Below, one piece after another: positions 27,401 through 39,000 of a stretch of 64,000 nt of DNA. Source of the DNA: Opisthocomus hoazin. Taxonomy: Eukaryota > Chordata > Aves > Opisthocomiformes > Opisthocomidae. The DNA lies in NCBI RefSeq assembly GCF_030867145.1, contig NC_134422.1, positions 8,566,531 to 8,630,530 on the forward strand. The letters are read 5' to 3'. How positions within the stretch are numbered: the stretch's first letter is position 1; the number at the start of each line of letters is the position of its first letter. The notes below the pieces were generated by a model that worked only from the letters and a program-made list of their open reading frames with translations, ran no database searches and was not told the origin of the DNA. The translations under genes were made by a program, and so were the position numbers.

Positions 27401-29272
27401 CTGTGAGCCATCTGAACATTTTGAAGTGTAACCCAGTGCTCTATGCAGTAAAACCAGATGTCTGAACACTGTCACTAAGTTAAGATAATCTTAATAATTC
27501 TTCATATCCATGAGCTGGAATACATCAGTAAATAAGTGATCTGTCATTCCTTTCATCTCTGCTGCTGGGAGGACCAAACTGAGTAGCATTCATCTGGGAC
27601 GCTTCATCTCACAAAACTGCTTTCATTCACCAAAATGTACTATTAGAAAATGTTTGTAGTAAAATACTTTATCGTGCACAGACTGTAAAATGAGTGAATG
27701 AGAAACGAGAGAGGTGATGGTGACAAAAAGCTCCGAAGTACGTTGAGTCTCTGGTGTCTGACGGGCTGGTGTTCTGATCACGGAGCTATCCTGTGACCAT
27801 TGCAGCCGTCATCCCTCTCAGCAGTGCAGGTGGAAGGGGTGGAGCGTGCACAAAGAACTGGTGATTTTTAGTGGTCTCTCTGGACTCTGATTAGGACAGA
27901 TGGGCAGGCAGAAGAGATGCTGACTGAAGTGCATCTGTCTCGGAGAAGGAGGGATCTGTAGGCACATTTCACAAGCTCCTTGTTCTGGTTTCAGAAATTA
28001 AGTTGGCAATCCACCATTGCTGACAGCAGAGACTCCCATACAGGTCTTACATGTAGGATTGAAATTCTTGGACTTTCTTGAGTAGTGCCTTGATTTACAC
28101 CAATGAAAGAAAAATGAGAAGAAAACACAAATGAAACAGCAAAACGTAGGAAACTTCACTGCCTATTTTAAATTCTTCCCTCCAGTTACTTGTCTGTCAG
28201 ACCACTTCAGATGTAATGGCACTGATTTTTCTGAACATTGCAGCATATTAGATGAACATGTATGAATTTGTTATGTTATCTTTATTGGCCTCCTAAACCA
28301 GATGCTGCTTCCTCTGAAGATTTGTAGTTTGGTGTTTCAAACCTAACGAGATTCCCATCTGGCACTGTGCTGCCAGCCAGCTATTTTACCGTGAGAAACA
28401 ACTAGCTCTAATAATGATGTACTAGATTACAAAAGTTGCATCCAGCATTTCATATTTACCAGCCTTAAGCCACAAAATGCCAGAGGCATCTTTATTGGGA
28501 TGTGAATGGGACATTTGTTTTTGAGCCTCAAAATCTCCACATAACCCTTTAGGTGTGTGAATAGTAGCAGTTCCCCAAGTGACATTTCCTTAGGTCCTGG
28601 AGTTCAGCTTCTCCAGGTGCCTGGAACTGCCCGCCGCTGCCCTAAGCTCAGCTGTGGTTCTCAAGGGAGGCAAATGTGTGTTGAATCCCCTGGAGGCAGC
28701 TGATGCTGTAGCTGTGTTCGGACCATGCCTTTTGCAGATTAGCAGCCTAGACTGCAAAACTTTGCTGGAGGAGGCTCAATGATTAAGGGAATCCGTCTTT
28801 GCCATATAATAACCTATATCACATAATTTATAATAATATATAGAAATAAATAATATAGAACAATGAGTGGTTATAAACTCACACAAGAAATGTGAGCTTT
28901 GGGTGCAGTGTTTTCTTCAGCCTGAATAGCCTCGGTTTTGCTTGGATATCTTTTTCTTGGCTACAGGTCTTACACCACTCAGAACGATTTGATTTCAGTG
29001 CAAAAACTAAGGACACACAAACATGATTGTCATAACCTATTTTTTATTGATGATAACACTGTAATATATCCTTTTCTTCCATGCTGATTAGTTGCTATCC
29101 TGACAACAGGTTCACACTTCCTGTCTGCTTATCTTTCATCATTTTTGTCTCAATAATTTTATTGCATGATATGAATGCTTCATATGTCCCATAAAAGCAA
29201 ACAGGGGAGGGTAATGCTTTGACCTTTCCAACATTCTTTGGTGTAATTTACTGGCGATTCTTCTCCCTGCAG
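24466..29272. other. Non-coding; nothing recognisable as a gene
   Basis: Frames up to 128 codons (25059-25445 minus) and 124 codons (26753-27127 plus) have no recognisable domains. A T11 then C7 homopolymer pair lies at 25421-25438. A very AT-rich stretch occurs at about 28.80-28.86 kb. From 27.13 to 29.27 kb there is not even a chance frame of 60 codons. Confidence 0.55.
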
Positions 29273-29333
29273 TACGGCCCTGGAACCCCATGATAAAAAT
29301 GGACAGCCAATCCAAACAGAAAACACTGAAAAG
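29273..29333 (+). other. Cryptic or alternative exon candidate
   Basis: A good polypyrimidine tract and acceptor (TTCTTCTCCCTGCAG, ending at 29272) precede 61 nt that are open in one frame (one base plus 20 codons, including ALEPHDKNGQPIQTENTEK). It is followed by AAG|GTTAAAG, a weak donor. The peptide is not one I recognise. If spliced onto the NCKAP5 exon it would still meet the TGA at 35988 in the main frame, so it could not extend the NCKAP5 N-terminus in frame. Most such acceptor-plus-frame combinations in introns are chance. Confidence 0.2.
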
Positions 29334-32300
29334 GTTAAAGCTTTGATTATGTTAGTCTATAAATGTTCACAGTCTTTTTTCCTGCCAGAAGGAAAATGAG
29401 AGCTGAAAATGGCAATGGATGAATCACACTTATTACAGAATACGGAAATGATATCGGTTCAACCTGTTCTTGTTAATGCTGAAAGAACGTAATCTTGTGC
29501 CCTCACATTTTATGTCACTGCAACCCACCTTATCCTCTTAAATGAATGCATGCATCCATTTAATTAACCTGGTGATATACTGAGATATAAATCTTTTAAA
29601 TGCTCTCATGCAATTCATCTTGACAGCTGTCATAGTAATAACATTTTTAATGCCATATTCTTTATTTTCTGATTTATTGAAATTCCTGGTATTATTTCGA
29701 GCACACTGATAGGGTTGCTAGATTTAAGACCTTAATCTTAACTTGTTTAAATCCTAGAAGCAATGCTATAGAAAGCCTTAGTGGTTATTTAGTTTGCTGA
29801 ATAAATGGAAGATTATCCTGCATGAAGAAAGCATAAATGTCTACTGAAAACTGGTTGAAACAGGGAGGAATTGAGTAGCTGGGATTCTTCATTTTAAATG
29901 CTGTGTTTCTAGAACATTATATGGAGAGTCTGTTCTTTGCTGGCAAGTGATCACCAGTCAAAAATTGCATGAGACCATCCTACGTTGTCTACTGATTCCC
30001 TTTCAAGGGATGGGATAAGGGCAGGAGAGATCCACAGCATCTGGCTCTCAAATTAGTCAACCTTCAGTTTCTTTGTAGACTGCCATATGTCAGAGTCATC
30101 ATACTTAATTAAAATCGCAACAAAGATGACATGGTTCCTTGTCTTGCTGTGGCCCTCCCCATACTTCCTTGGGGCTACTTTATCATGGCTTTGTGGATGG
30201 CCACCGGACAGTTTTCAACCAGAATTAGAGGACTAGTGTGTTAGGGAGTGGTTTGGATCATGAAATAACTTTCAGGGCACGGCTGGCTCTGTGTGCTGCC
30301 TGTACAGTTCCAATATCCTTTGGAACGGTTTTAGAGATTGTAAGAAATTTGGGGTATGTCAGAATTAATTATCCCACAGGAAAACAAAAAAAGAAAACTA
30401 GGAAAGAATCTTTTTCTATCTAGATGGTTTCTGACTGATGACATACTTTGTTTTAACACAATTTTCCAAAGCCAGTCAGAATATCTAGATTTGTAGGCAG
30501 AATAGTACAGCAGTGCTGTGTTTGCTGCCTTGTAATTCCCATAGTATTCTACTTATCTAAGCATTTTAGGTTCCTGCATTGGAATTTTTCTAATTTAATT
30601 AACTCATTAATGCTGGCACATGGCACATTCTCCATCCCTCTCTGCAAAAATGCAGCTTGCTTATCTAAATAGCAACCTAATCCAGTGGGTGTGAATGTAC
30701 AGCGCATACATTAGTGCTAACAAACTGCTGACCAGTCTAAGCAAATACCTGGGAGTATTGGGCATTAGGCAGGCAGGCCCTGCGTACAGCATTGCTATGA
30801 AATACGCTCTGGGCAAAACAAAAAACGTTTAGCTAAGTTTTGGGTTGCAGAAATGCAGATGTCGCTGTAGTTTTCAATTTCCCAAGTGCTGAAGTTTGAA
30901 ACATCAGCTCAAAATTCTCTTTTGGAATTATTTTTCCACTTCATCACTTAAAGTCATGACCAAGCTAAATACTGTGACGGGGAGAGATAGGGGTGTGGTA
31001 ATGAAACCATTTTCATGGCTCACTTTTAATCACTAGGCAGAATGTTCTCATCTTTTGTGAAGGTGGGGTTTTCTGCTGTTACAGTTTTGGTGGTTTGAAC
31101 ACTCTACTGTTTTAAAAACAAGGTAAATACTCAGAAAGCTTAGTACAACCCAGCATTTTTGACTGGCCTAGGCCTGGGAAGACAAATATAGTGACAATCT
31201 TTGATCTATTGAATACACATCAAGGCCATAATTCTGGAATATTTTTTTCTTCCACTTTTGAGAAGGCCCAGACCAAGTGTACCATACTTATTTCTATTCC
31301 TTTTCCTACAAATAGCATGACAAAAGCAAGCATACACACACATTGGTGTTAGCACCAGAGTCAGCAGAAGAAACACAGCCGGAGGATGACAGATTCAATT
31401 CATCTCAATTAGGTTCTCAGGAAACTGAATCACTCCAGAGATTGGTAGTGAGATGTAAAATCTTTCACCTTTAGGTCACCTGTTCATTCTAATGAATATT
31501 TGCGTTGATGACAATTTTTACTTCCTCATGGCTGCTTCCTGACCTACGCTAGTAATAGTAATTCCCTTCTCTGTTCACTGTGGAGGGATGGTACCAGTTC
31601 TGGTTATTCCCTTTCTGGCTTAAAGTATGGCTGTTGAGCAAGAAGGTCTCTCAGAATAGCAAAAAGTGCTTAAAGGTGATCATTGTATAACTTTGGCCTC
31701 ATTCTGTTACCCAACAGTGTGATGTCCGGATCACAAAACCTGTCCTCCCGTTAACACCTCCGAAAGACAAGCATACTGCTGAGAGGGAACACCTCGCTGC
31801 CCGGCGGGTGTTTTGCCTGCTGGCAGCGTTAAGGTGTGCAAAGCAGAGGGTGGGGAGGATGTAGTAGATCTGTTCTGAATTTAAACATAAGGATGCTAGT
31901 TTGCAGAGCTGTCAGTTTTGTCATGTATCACAACCGGTAAATTTATACTAATTTGTAAGAGACCGAAAAATAAATACAGTCCATTTCCAGTTACCGAAGA
32001 GATGTACTGTGTGCTAGTTCCCAGCTGGCACATGTTGGCACAGCTCTGTTGAAATGTAACTGCAGTTTCAAACTGTCTGAAAATATCTTGGATGCTTATT
32101 TAAGGAATATAATGTTATACATTTTCCTCAGCTAAAGCAGTATACATCAATCATCCTTTGTTACTACTAGAAATGAAGAAGGTATTATAATCCACGAAAT
32201 TTCTTACATAGATTTTAGAGAGTGCTTTTCTATGTTAATCACACCGTTTCTCCAGGGCATAGTTTTAGAGCCATCTCCTGAAGTAATGAACATTCTTGTA

Positions 32301-34354
32301 TTGAGTACTAAAAATAATGCACTTTAGGATATATAATCAAGCTGATGCCTCTGGCTTGCTGGCTTTATGAACAGTGAGGATATATCATAGTGAAGCAAGA
32401 TCCCACTTAGGTCTCCCCCTGGGAGTTTTTTCTGTGTTTATACAAAACGTTCTTCCCTGAGCTCAGTGCAAAACTGCAAAGACAGTAGGCAAACAGCTGG
32501 GACCTGCGTTCTCTTAGATGGATCCCCATACACTTCTTGAGGATACAGGCTTAATCGCCGAGTGCCTCTAGCTTCAGTGCCTTCCCCAATGTTCTCAGCA
32601 CAGATGAAGTCGATAGTCCCTTAGAGCAGAGTCCTACCGCGGAAAAGTTTCCTGCAGCACAAAGAGCTGTAAGATGTGCCCCCAAAGATTTGGCAACGCC
32701 CGTATGTGAGTGCAGTATCAGTGAAGACACCATAAATCAGGAGTGACTTTGCAACAGTTCACAGTTCAGCTGAGCTAAATAGGACTGTCAAGGTCTGAAT
32801 GCTGGTCACCGGGGTCTCTGCTGTAAAGATATCAGCCAGCAAACTGGGCAGGGAAGGCAGATAAATTTCTGCAGTCTGTTCTCTTGGTAACACAAAAATA
32901 GTGTTTCTGATGATTGGGCAAAATGATTCTCAGTGCTTTTATATTTCAAGACTGTTCCATCTGGACGACCATGCTCCTCTGCTGAGCTTCCCGGGGGATG
33001 TGTTACCTCCATTTGGAATTATTGTTAGTCTTTTGGTTGGTCTCAGAAGAAAAGAGATTTACCTGGGAGGGTCTTTTTTTCTCTCTGACAAGCAGTATGA
33101 GGCACAAGAATGACCATTCCAAGATGGAAACTTGTTCTGTTTTTGTTAAATACTTCCCTCTAATGATCAGTTTTCTTTAAGGCCTCCTGAGTTGGGTACT
33201 TTGAGGCACCAGCATAGGTTGGTACAGGCAATGTATTTTATTATCTTGTCTGATAATTACCTTTGATTCAGAACTTTAAGTGGGTTCGGTAAATGGGTTC
33301 AGCCTTGGGTTGTTGACTCTTCAGGAGAGATCCATGACAGCCTGCTTGTGGTAACATGCCCAGAGATTTGAGGTGTGAGGATGGAAGGAGCGGAGTCTGC
33401 AGGTGTGAGGCTACTTCACCATTACTCGAGTAGGTCCACGTGCTACACTGGGTAGGGCTGTAGGAAATCCACTCCTTGAAGTGCCCAAGGCAACGCAGTG
33501 TATAAGCTATAGGAATAATTAATAAGCTATAGGAATAATTAATAATAATCCTTTCTCCCTTTACTTCTAAACTAGGATTTGGGGTGGTTCCACCAAACAC
33601 CTCAAGACGGAGACTTCAGGCAATTATTCATATTAAAGACTTGACCTTCTACTGGGATAGTTGGCTCCGACTGTAGCTATCACTAGCTCACTCTCTTAAG
33701 AGATTCTGTGCTTACTGATCAACAAAGACTCCCTCGGTGGAAGTCATGCTCTCCAGGCATGATGAATGCCCAGAAGAATGATGCAAAGATTACATAAGTT
33801 CTTTTTTTTGCTAATTTCTGGCAAAATCACAAGAACAGTGTAATACATTGCCTCTGTGTTTGTTCAAATCTATTGTGGTATTTCTTTTGAGACATGATAG
33901 ATAATCAGGAAACAATGGTAATTGTGGTAGTACACCACTGAGATTCCTTATTAGCTGAATTACTACGTGCAGCTTTAGGCTCAGTACTACAGAAAGGAAG
34001 CAAGGGCTTACAGGTAAACCTGAACAAAAACCACAAGGAAGGAATGATTACAGTGCAATGACTGAGATTCTCCTACCATTGTGTGTACATGTTCTCATTG
34101 CACGTGTTCTTCAGATGAATGTGTATAAAGGCTAATTTTTATCCATTTTGGAGCAAATGGTCTGAATTCTAGTCTTGCATAAGTGTAAACCAGAAGTATG
34201 GAACAAGTGTAGGAGACACCAGGTGCTGTTTAACAGAAGGCTGAATTTACCCCTGCATGGCTTGGTAGTAGACCAATTACAGTTTCCCCATGGGAAGTGT
34301 TTTACAAGAGCAGTCCCAGTTGTGATGTCCGCATTGTACCTGATGATCCCAGTT
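29334..34354. other. Non-coding; AT-rich, few open frames
   Basis: Apart from the 20-bp tandem duplication at 33502 the stretch shows only short frames. AT-rich blocks with TAATTA-like motifs (for example TTTAATTAACTCATTAATG near 30.59-30.61 kb) could be regulatory, but AT-richness alone produces such motifs. Confidence 0.5.
33502..33545. repeat. Perfect 20-bp tandem duplication
   Basis: The unit ATAAGCTATAGGAATAATTA occurs twice back to back (33502-33521 and 33522-33541) without a mismatch, followed by a four-base partial third copy. The identity of the copies points to a recent replication-slippage duplication. Confidence 0.97.
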
Positions 34355-34725
34355 TGAGTGCCTCTGGGAGCCCTCCGAAGTCCAGCTGGCTTCGGAGGCT
34401 TAGCCTGGGGCATCCCGCTCTCTTTGCAGGCGGCTTCTGCTTGGCCCAGGTTCAGCCTCCTATGTGCCCTCATGGCAGAGCATTTGGGGACAACATGGGG
34501 AAAGGGTTGCGGCGGTGTTATCCGCTGGATATCGCCACAGCAACAGATGGGATCGTCCACAAGTGCATGCGAAGTCAAATCTGTCTGCAGGCGTGTGAGT
34601 ACACCTGGAGGGCACCTGCAAGGCTGCTTGTAGGAACGCCAGCTGCGCTACCCCACAGCCGAGCGCAGCGGTCTGCATGCAGCACCTGGCTGCTTGTGAC
34701 TGAAGGTGCTGTTCGCAAGAAGTAA
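34355..34725. other. GC-rich patch with elevated CpG
   Basis: About 370 bp with roughly 19 CpG by my count, well above the surroundings but below the island at 2.94 kb. Overlapping open frames on both strands (34132-34578 minus, 148 codons; 34297-34725 plus, 142 codons) are unrecognised and most simply explained by low stop-codon density. A possible donor GTGAGTAC at 34587-34594 would allow an untranslated exon about 1.4 kb upstream of the coding exon. This is speculative. Confidence 0.35.
34372..34398. repeat. Near-perfect 27-nt palindrome
   Basis: CCTCCGAAG (34372-34380) and CTTCGGAGG (34390-34398) pair perfectly. The nine bases between are T plus the self-complementary CCAGCTGG, so the whole reads as a palindrome with a single bulged T. 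It lies in the GC-rich patch 1.6 kb upstream of the NCKAP5 exon. Confidence 0.92.
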
Positions 34726-34978
34726 AGCCAGATAGATTTGTCTTTACTTAGTCTTGTTTTTTCAGTCAAATGCAATGAATTTCTTTAGGTTTAGCGTGAA
34801 GTAGCACTGTATGAATATCTCAACATTCCTAGAATTTTGTTTTTAAGTAGGCTTTTACACCAAATCTTGACTAAAATTGTGGATGAATTCTTGTAGTGAA
34901 AGCTCTTTGCCCTTAATGAGAGTTAGCCCAGATTAAGAGATATAGGATGTTGCTCTCTGGTACAATAAATGCAGTCAC

Positions 34979-35033
34979 TATGACCCACAGAGGTCCCTTC
35001 CAACCCCTACTATTCTGTGATTCTGTGATTCTG
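34979..35033 (+). mobile_element. CR1 3' tail fragment
   Basis: A 55-bp fragment containing GAGGTCCCTTCCAACCCCTA followed by the terminal repeats ATTCTGTGATTCTGTGATTCTG, which are the CR1 3' end in sense orientation. Only the last few dozen bases of an element remain. It lies about 0.92 kb upstream of the NCKAP5 coding exon and in the same orientation as the gene. Confidence 0.88.
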
Positions 35034-35942
35034 AGATGCAGGAGGAGGTTCTTGTGTTTGACTCTGTATTTATGAACATATCTGCCTGCCTTAATTTAGG
35101 CTAGATTCTGATTTCTCTTATTATTCTACTACTATCTGTAAATCCTGAGTAAATTCGTTAGCTTTACCCATGTTTCTGAATCACACACAATAAATATCAC
35201 CTTAAAATACAAGCTAAAACTTTCAAACACGTACATCATCAGGAACACTGAGGAAAAGAGAGACTCGGTAGTTGTTAGGTGTAAGCTGTGGCTTGGTTTT
35301 AGTAGAAACCGTCAGCCCACGAATAACCAAACCCTGCAAAACTAGGAAGACAGATTCCCTCTGAGAGCGCTTTACTGGATGAAGTTCCCCAGCCACTCTG
35401 TACAGGCGGTGGGATGGTCTGATTATGACAGCAGAATCTTTGACCTTAAAAACGTAAGGAAAGTGCTGAGGGCATTCGTCTCTCATTAAGGATAATGGGA
35501 GTTGAAAGCTTTTAGAACCCTTCAGGATTAGATCCAAAATTTGTACATCATAGTAGCAGCATAGATGTGCCAACAAGCAGGGCTTACTGTGGAGTGCAAT
35601 TAATGTGAAACGAACTGTTTCCCTCCCCGCCTCCCCCTCCGTGGCCGCAGGTAGTTCATTGGCGCTGGGAATCCAGCTCCCAGCCCAGTTCAAAAGAGAC
35701 TATGAAAACATGGGGTGTAATCATAAAGACAGTAGTAGCAGATTTTTTTTTTTCTTCCTTTGAGAAGTGACCCAAACATATTGGTAATATTTCTGTCTGG
35801 ATAGTTTAGCTTTTTTGGCACAGAAAATTTGTTCCTGGAACACAGCCTACTATAGACACCAAGTCATTAGCTGCTGGGTTATTACGAAGTTAATGATGAA
35901 AGACAGAAACTGTTAAGTAGGATATTGAAATGTGCATTTAAC
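35034..35942. other. Intron or 5' flank immediately upstream of the NCKAP5 exon
   Basis: Holds the longest open frame of the window on the minus strand (35223-35693, 156 codons). It has no recognisable domain and no splice or promoter context, so it is not called as a gene. The rest is AT-rich, with a T11 run near 35742-35752. Confidence 0.5.
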
Positions 35943-35957
35943 TTTTTTTTTTTGCAG
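35943..35957 (+). promoter_or_regulatory. 3' splice acceptor of the NCKAP5 exon
   Basis: An uninterrupted run of 11 T (35943-35953) is followed directly by GCAG (35954-35957). This is a strong vertebrate polypyrimidine tract and acceptor. A TTAAC just before the tract (35938-35942) could be a branch point but is rather close to the exon, so the branch point remains uncertain. Confidence 0.75.
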
Positions 35958-36017
35958 TGATGATGGAAACAGCGTGACATTTCTAGTTGATCAAAAGGAA
36001 AACAAATAACCTCAGCT
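35958..36017 (+). other. NCKAP5: 5'UTR part of the NCKAP5 exon
   Basis: This is the 60 nt between the splice acceptor and the start codon, beginning TGATGATGGAAACAGC. It carries a TGA in frame with the downstream ATG, so translation cannot enter in that frame from an upstream exon. There is one upstream ATG at 35961, in a different frame from the main start. Because the segment begins at an acceptor, at least one untranslated first exon must lie upstream, either in this window or beyond it. Confidence 0.65.
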
Positions 36018-36086
36018 ATGGAGAGAAAGAGACAGCTACAGAAAAGGGAATTTGGGAAAAGACTTTCTCTGGACAGCAGTCTTGTG
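36018..36086 (+). CDS. NCKAP5: NCKAP5 first coding exon (N-terminal 23 codons, partial gene)
   Basis: The ATG at 36018 opens a frame of exactly 23 codons that ends at a splice donor on a codon boundary (phase 0). The peptide begins MERKRQLQKR and ends FGKRLSLDSSLV. This closely matches the N-terminus of vertebrate NCKAP5 as I remember it (human starts MEGKRQLEKR and continues FGKRLSLDSSLV); the match is from memory, not a search. The start is supported by an in-frame TGA at 35988-35990, with no ATG between it and 36018 in this frame, and by G at -3 and G at +4. NCKAP5 is a large, mostly disordered protein with an N-terminal coiled coil, named for binding the SH3 domains of the adaptor Nck; its paralogue NCKAP5L binds microtubules. 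Only the basic N-terminal stub is here. The next coding exon was not found before the window end, implying an intron of at least 27.9 kb. The paralogue NCKAP5L has a different N-terminus. Confidence 0.78.
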
Positions 36087-36092
36087 GTAAGA
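36085..36092 (+). promoter_or_regulatory. 5' splice donor of the NCKAP5 exon
   Basis: The junction reads TG|GTAAGA, with GT at 36087-36088. It is close to the vertebrate consensus (GTAAG intact) and falls exactly on a codon boundary, giving a phase 0 intron. Together with the acceptor it defines a 129-nt exon. Confidence 0.75.
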
Positions 36093-39000
36093 ATGAATAT
36101 TTACTGAATTTACTGCATATATCTTCTGTCATAAAAATGTAGTTGTTAGAGGCAATACTAATAATGATGTACATTTTAAAGGTGTTTATCAATTCATCAC
36201 AATATCACAGCCTTTTGTGATTTTTAAGATTCTCCAGAGCAAAAGTGCTGGAGGAATTTTACAGCGTCCTAAATAGAAACATGTCATCATATAGAAGCAT
36301 GTCCCTGAATTCATTTGATTTACACAAGAAAGGAATCCAGGCAAATATACCAAACTTGTAATTAAAACCCTACTCAGCCTCCGTGGGATCACTCTGTATT
36401 GCTTTATACTTAGTGTATAAGAGCTGTAGGTAGCTGAGGTCATCTAATCAGAAATGCTTGTTTTGCTATTGAGGATACTAAGAAAAATTTGTTCATCATA
36501 GTGAACGTATAAATTACGGTAATATTGCCTGAAAGAGAAACGTAAATGCCACATGCTGTAAAATAATTGGGTTTGCTATACATAGGATTTGAATTCATTG
36601 AGATTGTAGATTTATTTTTAGTTAATGTTTTCAAGTGATGACTGAGATTAACAAGGATTTCTTATAGCTGTACTATGAACACGACTGGAAAATGCTCATA
36701 GATGTTGAGCAATTGTATAAGAGGATAAACGCCAGTGTCAAGTACTGGGCATACTAATGTAACAAACACTGAAAAAAGCAAAGCTGAGCGACCCAAGGAA
36801 ACCCATGCCGTCCCTTTGACATTCACAGAGATGGTCTTCTAAGTAAGAAGCTTGTTTCTGGGTGTTTATAATAGAGCTGCCTCTTATTCTGAGTACTTCT
36901 ATTGCTGGGACTGATGCTGGGAAGTGCTGGGAGCAGATGGATGTGGCATTGGTGGCCGCAAGGGCTGGATTCAGGATCTAGGGGTGACTAGTGAACACTG
37001 GTTTGCCTCCTCATGCAAAATGCGCAAATATTAAACTTTGCCCAACGAACTATACTTCTTCACTCATAAATAAAGAGTCAAATGTTTCATGAAACAGAAC
37101 TTGATTAACAGGAGGAAAGGACAGTGGCAAGGTAACAGGGCATTAGAGAATAACCAAGCACTCCCTTCCCAGAATGTACGAATAGTCATTTGAAGCCCTT
37201 GTCTCTGATGACTTCTTGAGCAGGTATTTCTCATCTTCTGTAACATCTCCTTACACACAGGTAGGGAATGTGGGACCCCAGAGCCTTGGTGCCTGCTCTC
37301 CTGGGTAGCAAGGCCTCATCCATGCCTGTGCTAACCCCACTGTGTGACCTGCCCACAGCCCACTTTGGCCAGCCACTCCTGCCTCACCTGCACTGTGGCT
37401 TGCTGTTGAGAATTTCTCCACCAAAAGGGCTACAGAAGCCTCCTAGAAAACAGAAACTCTCCTGTCCCATCTCTTTGGTCTGAATTCTGTATCCCCATGC
37501 TGCAATGTGTTGTCCTCGTTTGTGGTGACCATTTGTCTCAGGAAGCTTTAAAATGATTAGTCTACCTTGAATTTTACACATCATCACAACTATGTAATTT
37601 TCTTCATCTTATGCTATACTTGTGTGTGTGGGTTTTTTTTTCCAAAGTGAAAAGCCCACTGACTTGCTAAAAGCAGTGAATATGGACTGAGCAGGTTTCA
37701 ATCTATCCATTGATGCCTTGCATTCATCTGCTGTGCTCTTTGGTAGGGGTGAGCAGAGCAGTCCCTCCCTCACTCCCAGGTTTCTGCGCTCTGCGAGCCT
37801 TCGAGGACTCTGCTCTTCTCCTTTAGACCCTTCGCTAGCAGGTCTGCACTTCTCAGGTAGTGTCAGCTGGCCAGTGGAGAAATGCACACAGCGCTTTTCA
37901 GAAGGGCTCCATCCTTTTCCTTTTAACTTTGAAATGGCACTGTTTCTTATGATCATGAATTACTTCTCTTTATTTTGAAAAGTAAAAATAGTGAGAGAGA
38001 AACAAAAGCAGTGGAGAGTAGCGAGTCTTCCCCCAGGCTCTGAACTGGTCTCAGGAGCATGATGGGAAGCTGCCTAAGCGCTCTCCTGTTCAGACCTTCT
38101 AGCTCAGTGTTCTGATGGTGAGAGGTAGCTATTTTCAGGTTGTTCAGCCTGCCACAAAGCCTGCCTTCTCAGCTTGGGTGCACTCAGCAGGCCACGCCAT
38201 GCTCCCAGTACTATCAACACTATTTCAGTTGTCTTCTAGCTCGTGGACAGAGAAGGTAGGTTTACTATGAACTCACAATACACTCAGAGCCAAACTAAAT
38301 CTGGCAGGTTTTATATGCTCAGAAGTGTGTTTATTCCCATGACCAACCTCTGGTATTAGTTCTAGGCATGCACACTCCCAAAACAGGCTCCAGCCTAAAT
38401 CCTGCGCTAAAATGTACTGCTGTGATCCAAACAACTGGTCACGAACTGTCAATATTTATCTGGAGAAAAGAACACTTAAAGAAACCGGGTGCTGAAAGCT
38501 GATGGAAATACTAGCAGTTGTGAATTTTCAAAAAGATATTGCTTAGTATGGCAAATTGGTACTGTTTTTCCCAAAATGTTTTCAGTGATGTGATGGATTA
38601 GATTCAGCCTTTGCTTGATGCACTAAGACAGAAATTTTCTTATCCCTGAGGTGACAACGTGGAGTGCTGTGTGGATGGGAACAGGGAACTAGGTATTTCT
38701 GGCTTCCAGTCCCACCTACTGCTAGTTTGGACTGAATTTATAGCTAAGATAGCCCACTATGCTTAATTCTTACCCTTTCCTATCAGTAAGAGGGAAATAG
38801 AGAGAGACATTTGCCAGTGTCATAGGGGTTATTGTGTGTGTAACACCATGAAAGGTGCTTTGGGTAGTAATTGAAGCTACCTGCATATTAAAATGCCCTT
38901 AAGGACTTAATTAGGGAGGAAACAGAAGCTGTGGCTGTATGAGAGGGTGATGCTTTCTCCCTGCTCTTCAGGAAGAGGTAAGTAGAGTGGGAGATTGTAC

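Noticed and set aside
34132..34725. Overlapping 148-codon (minus) and 142-codon (plus) frames
   Set aside because: Several frames are open together because the patch is GC-rich. Neither translation resembles a known protein.
35223..35693. Longest open frame in the window, 156 codons, minus strand
   Set aside because: No recognisable domain or family, no splice or promoter context, and the strand is opposite to the neighbouring exon. A frame of this length is plausible by chance in 64 kb over six frames.
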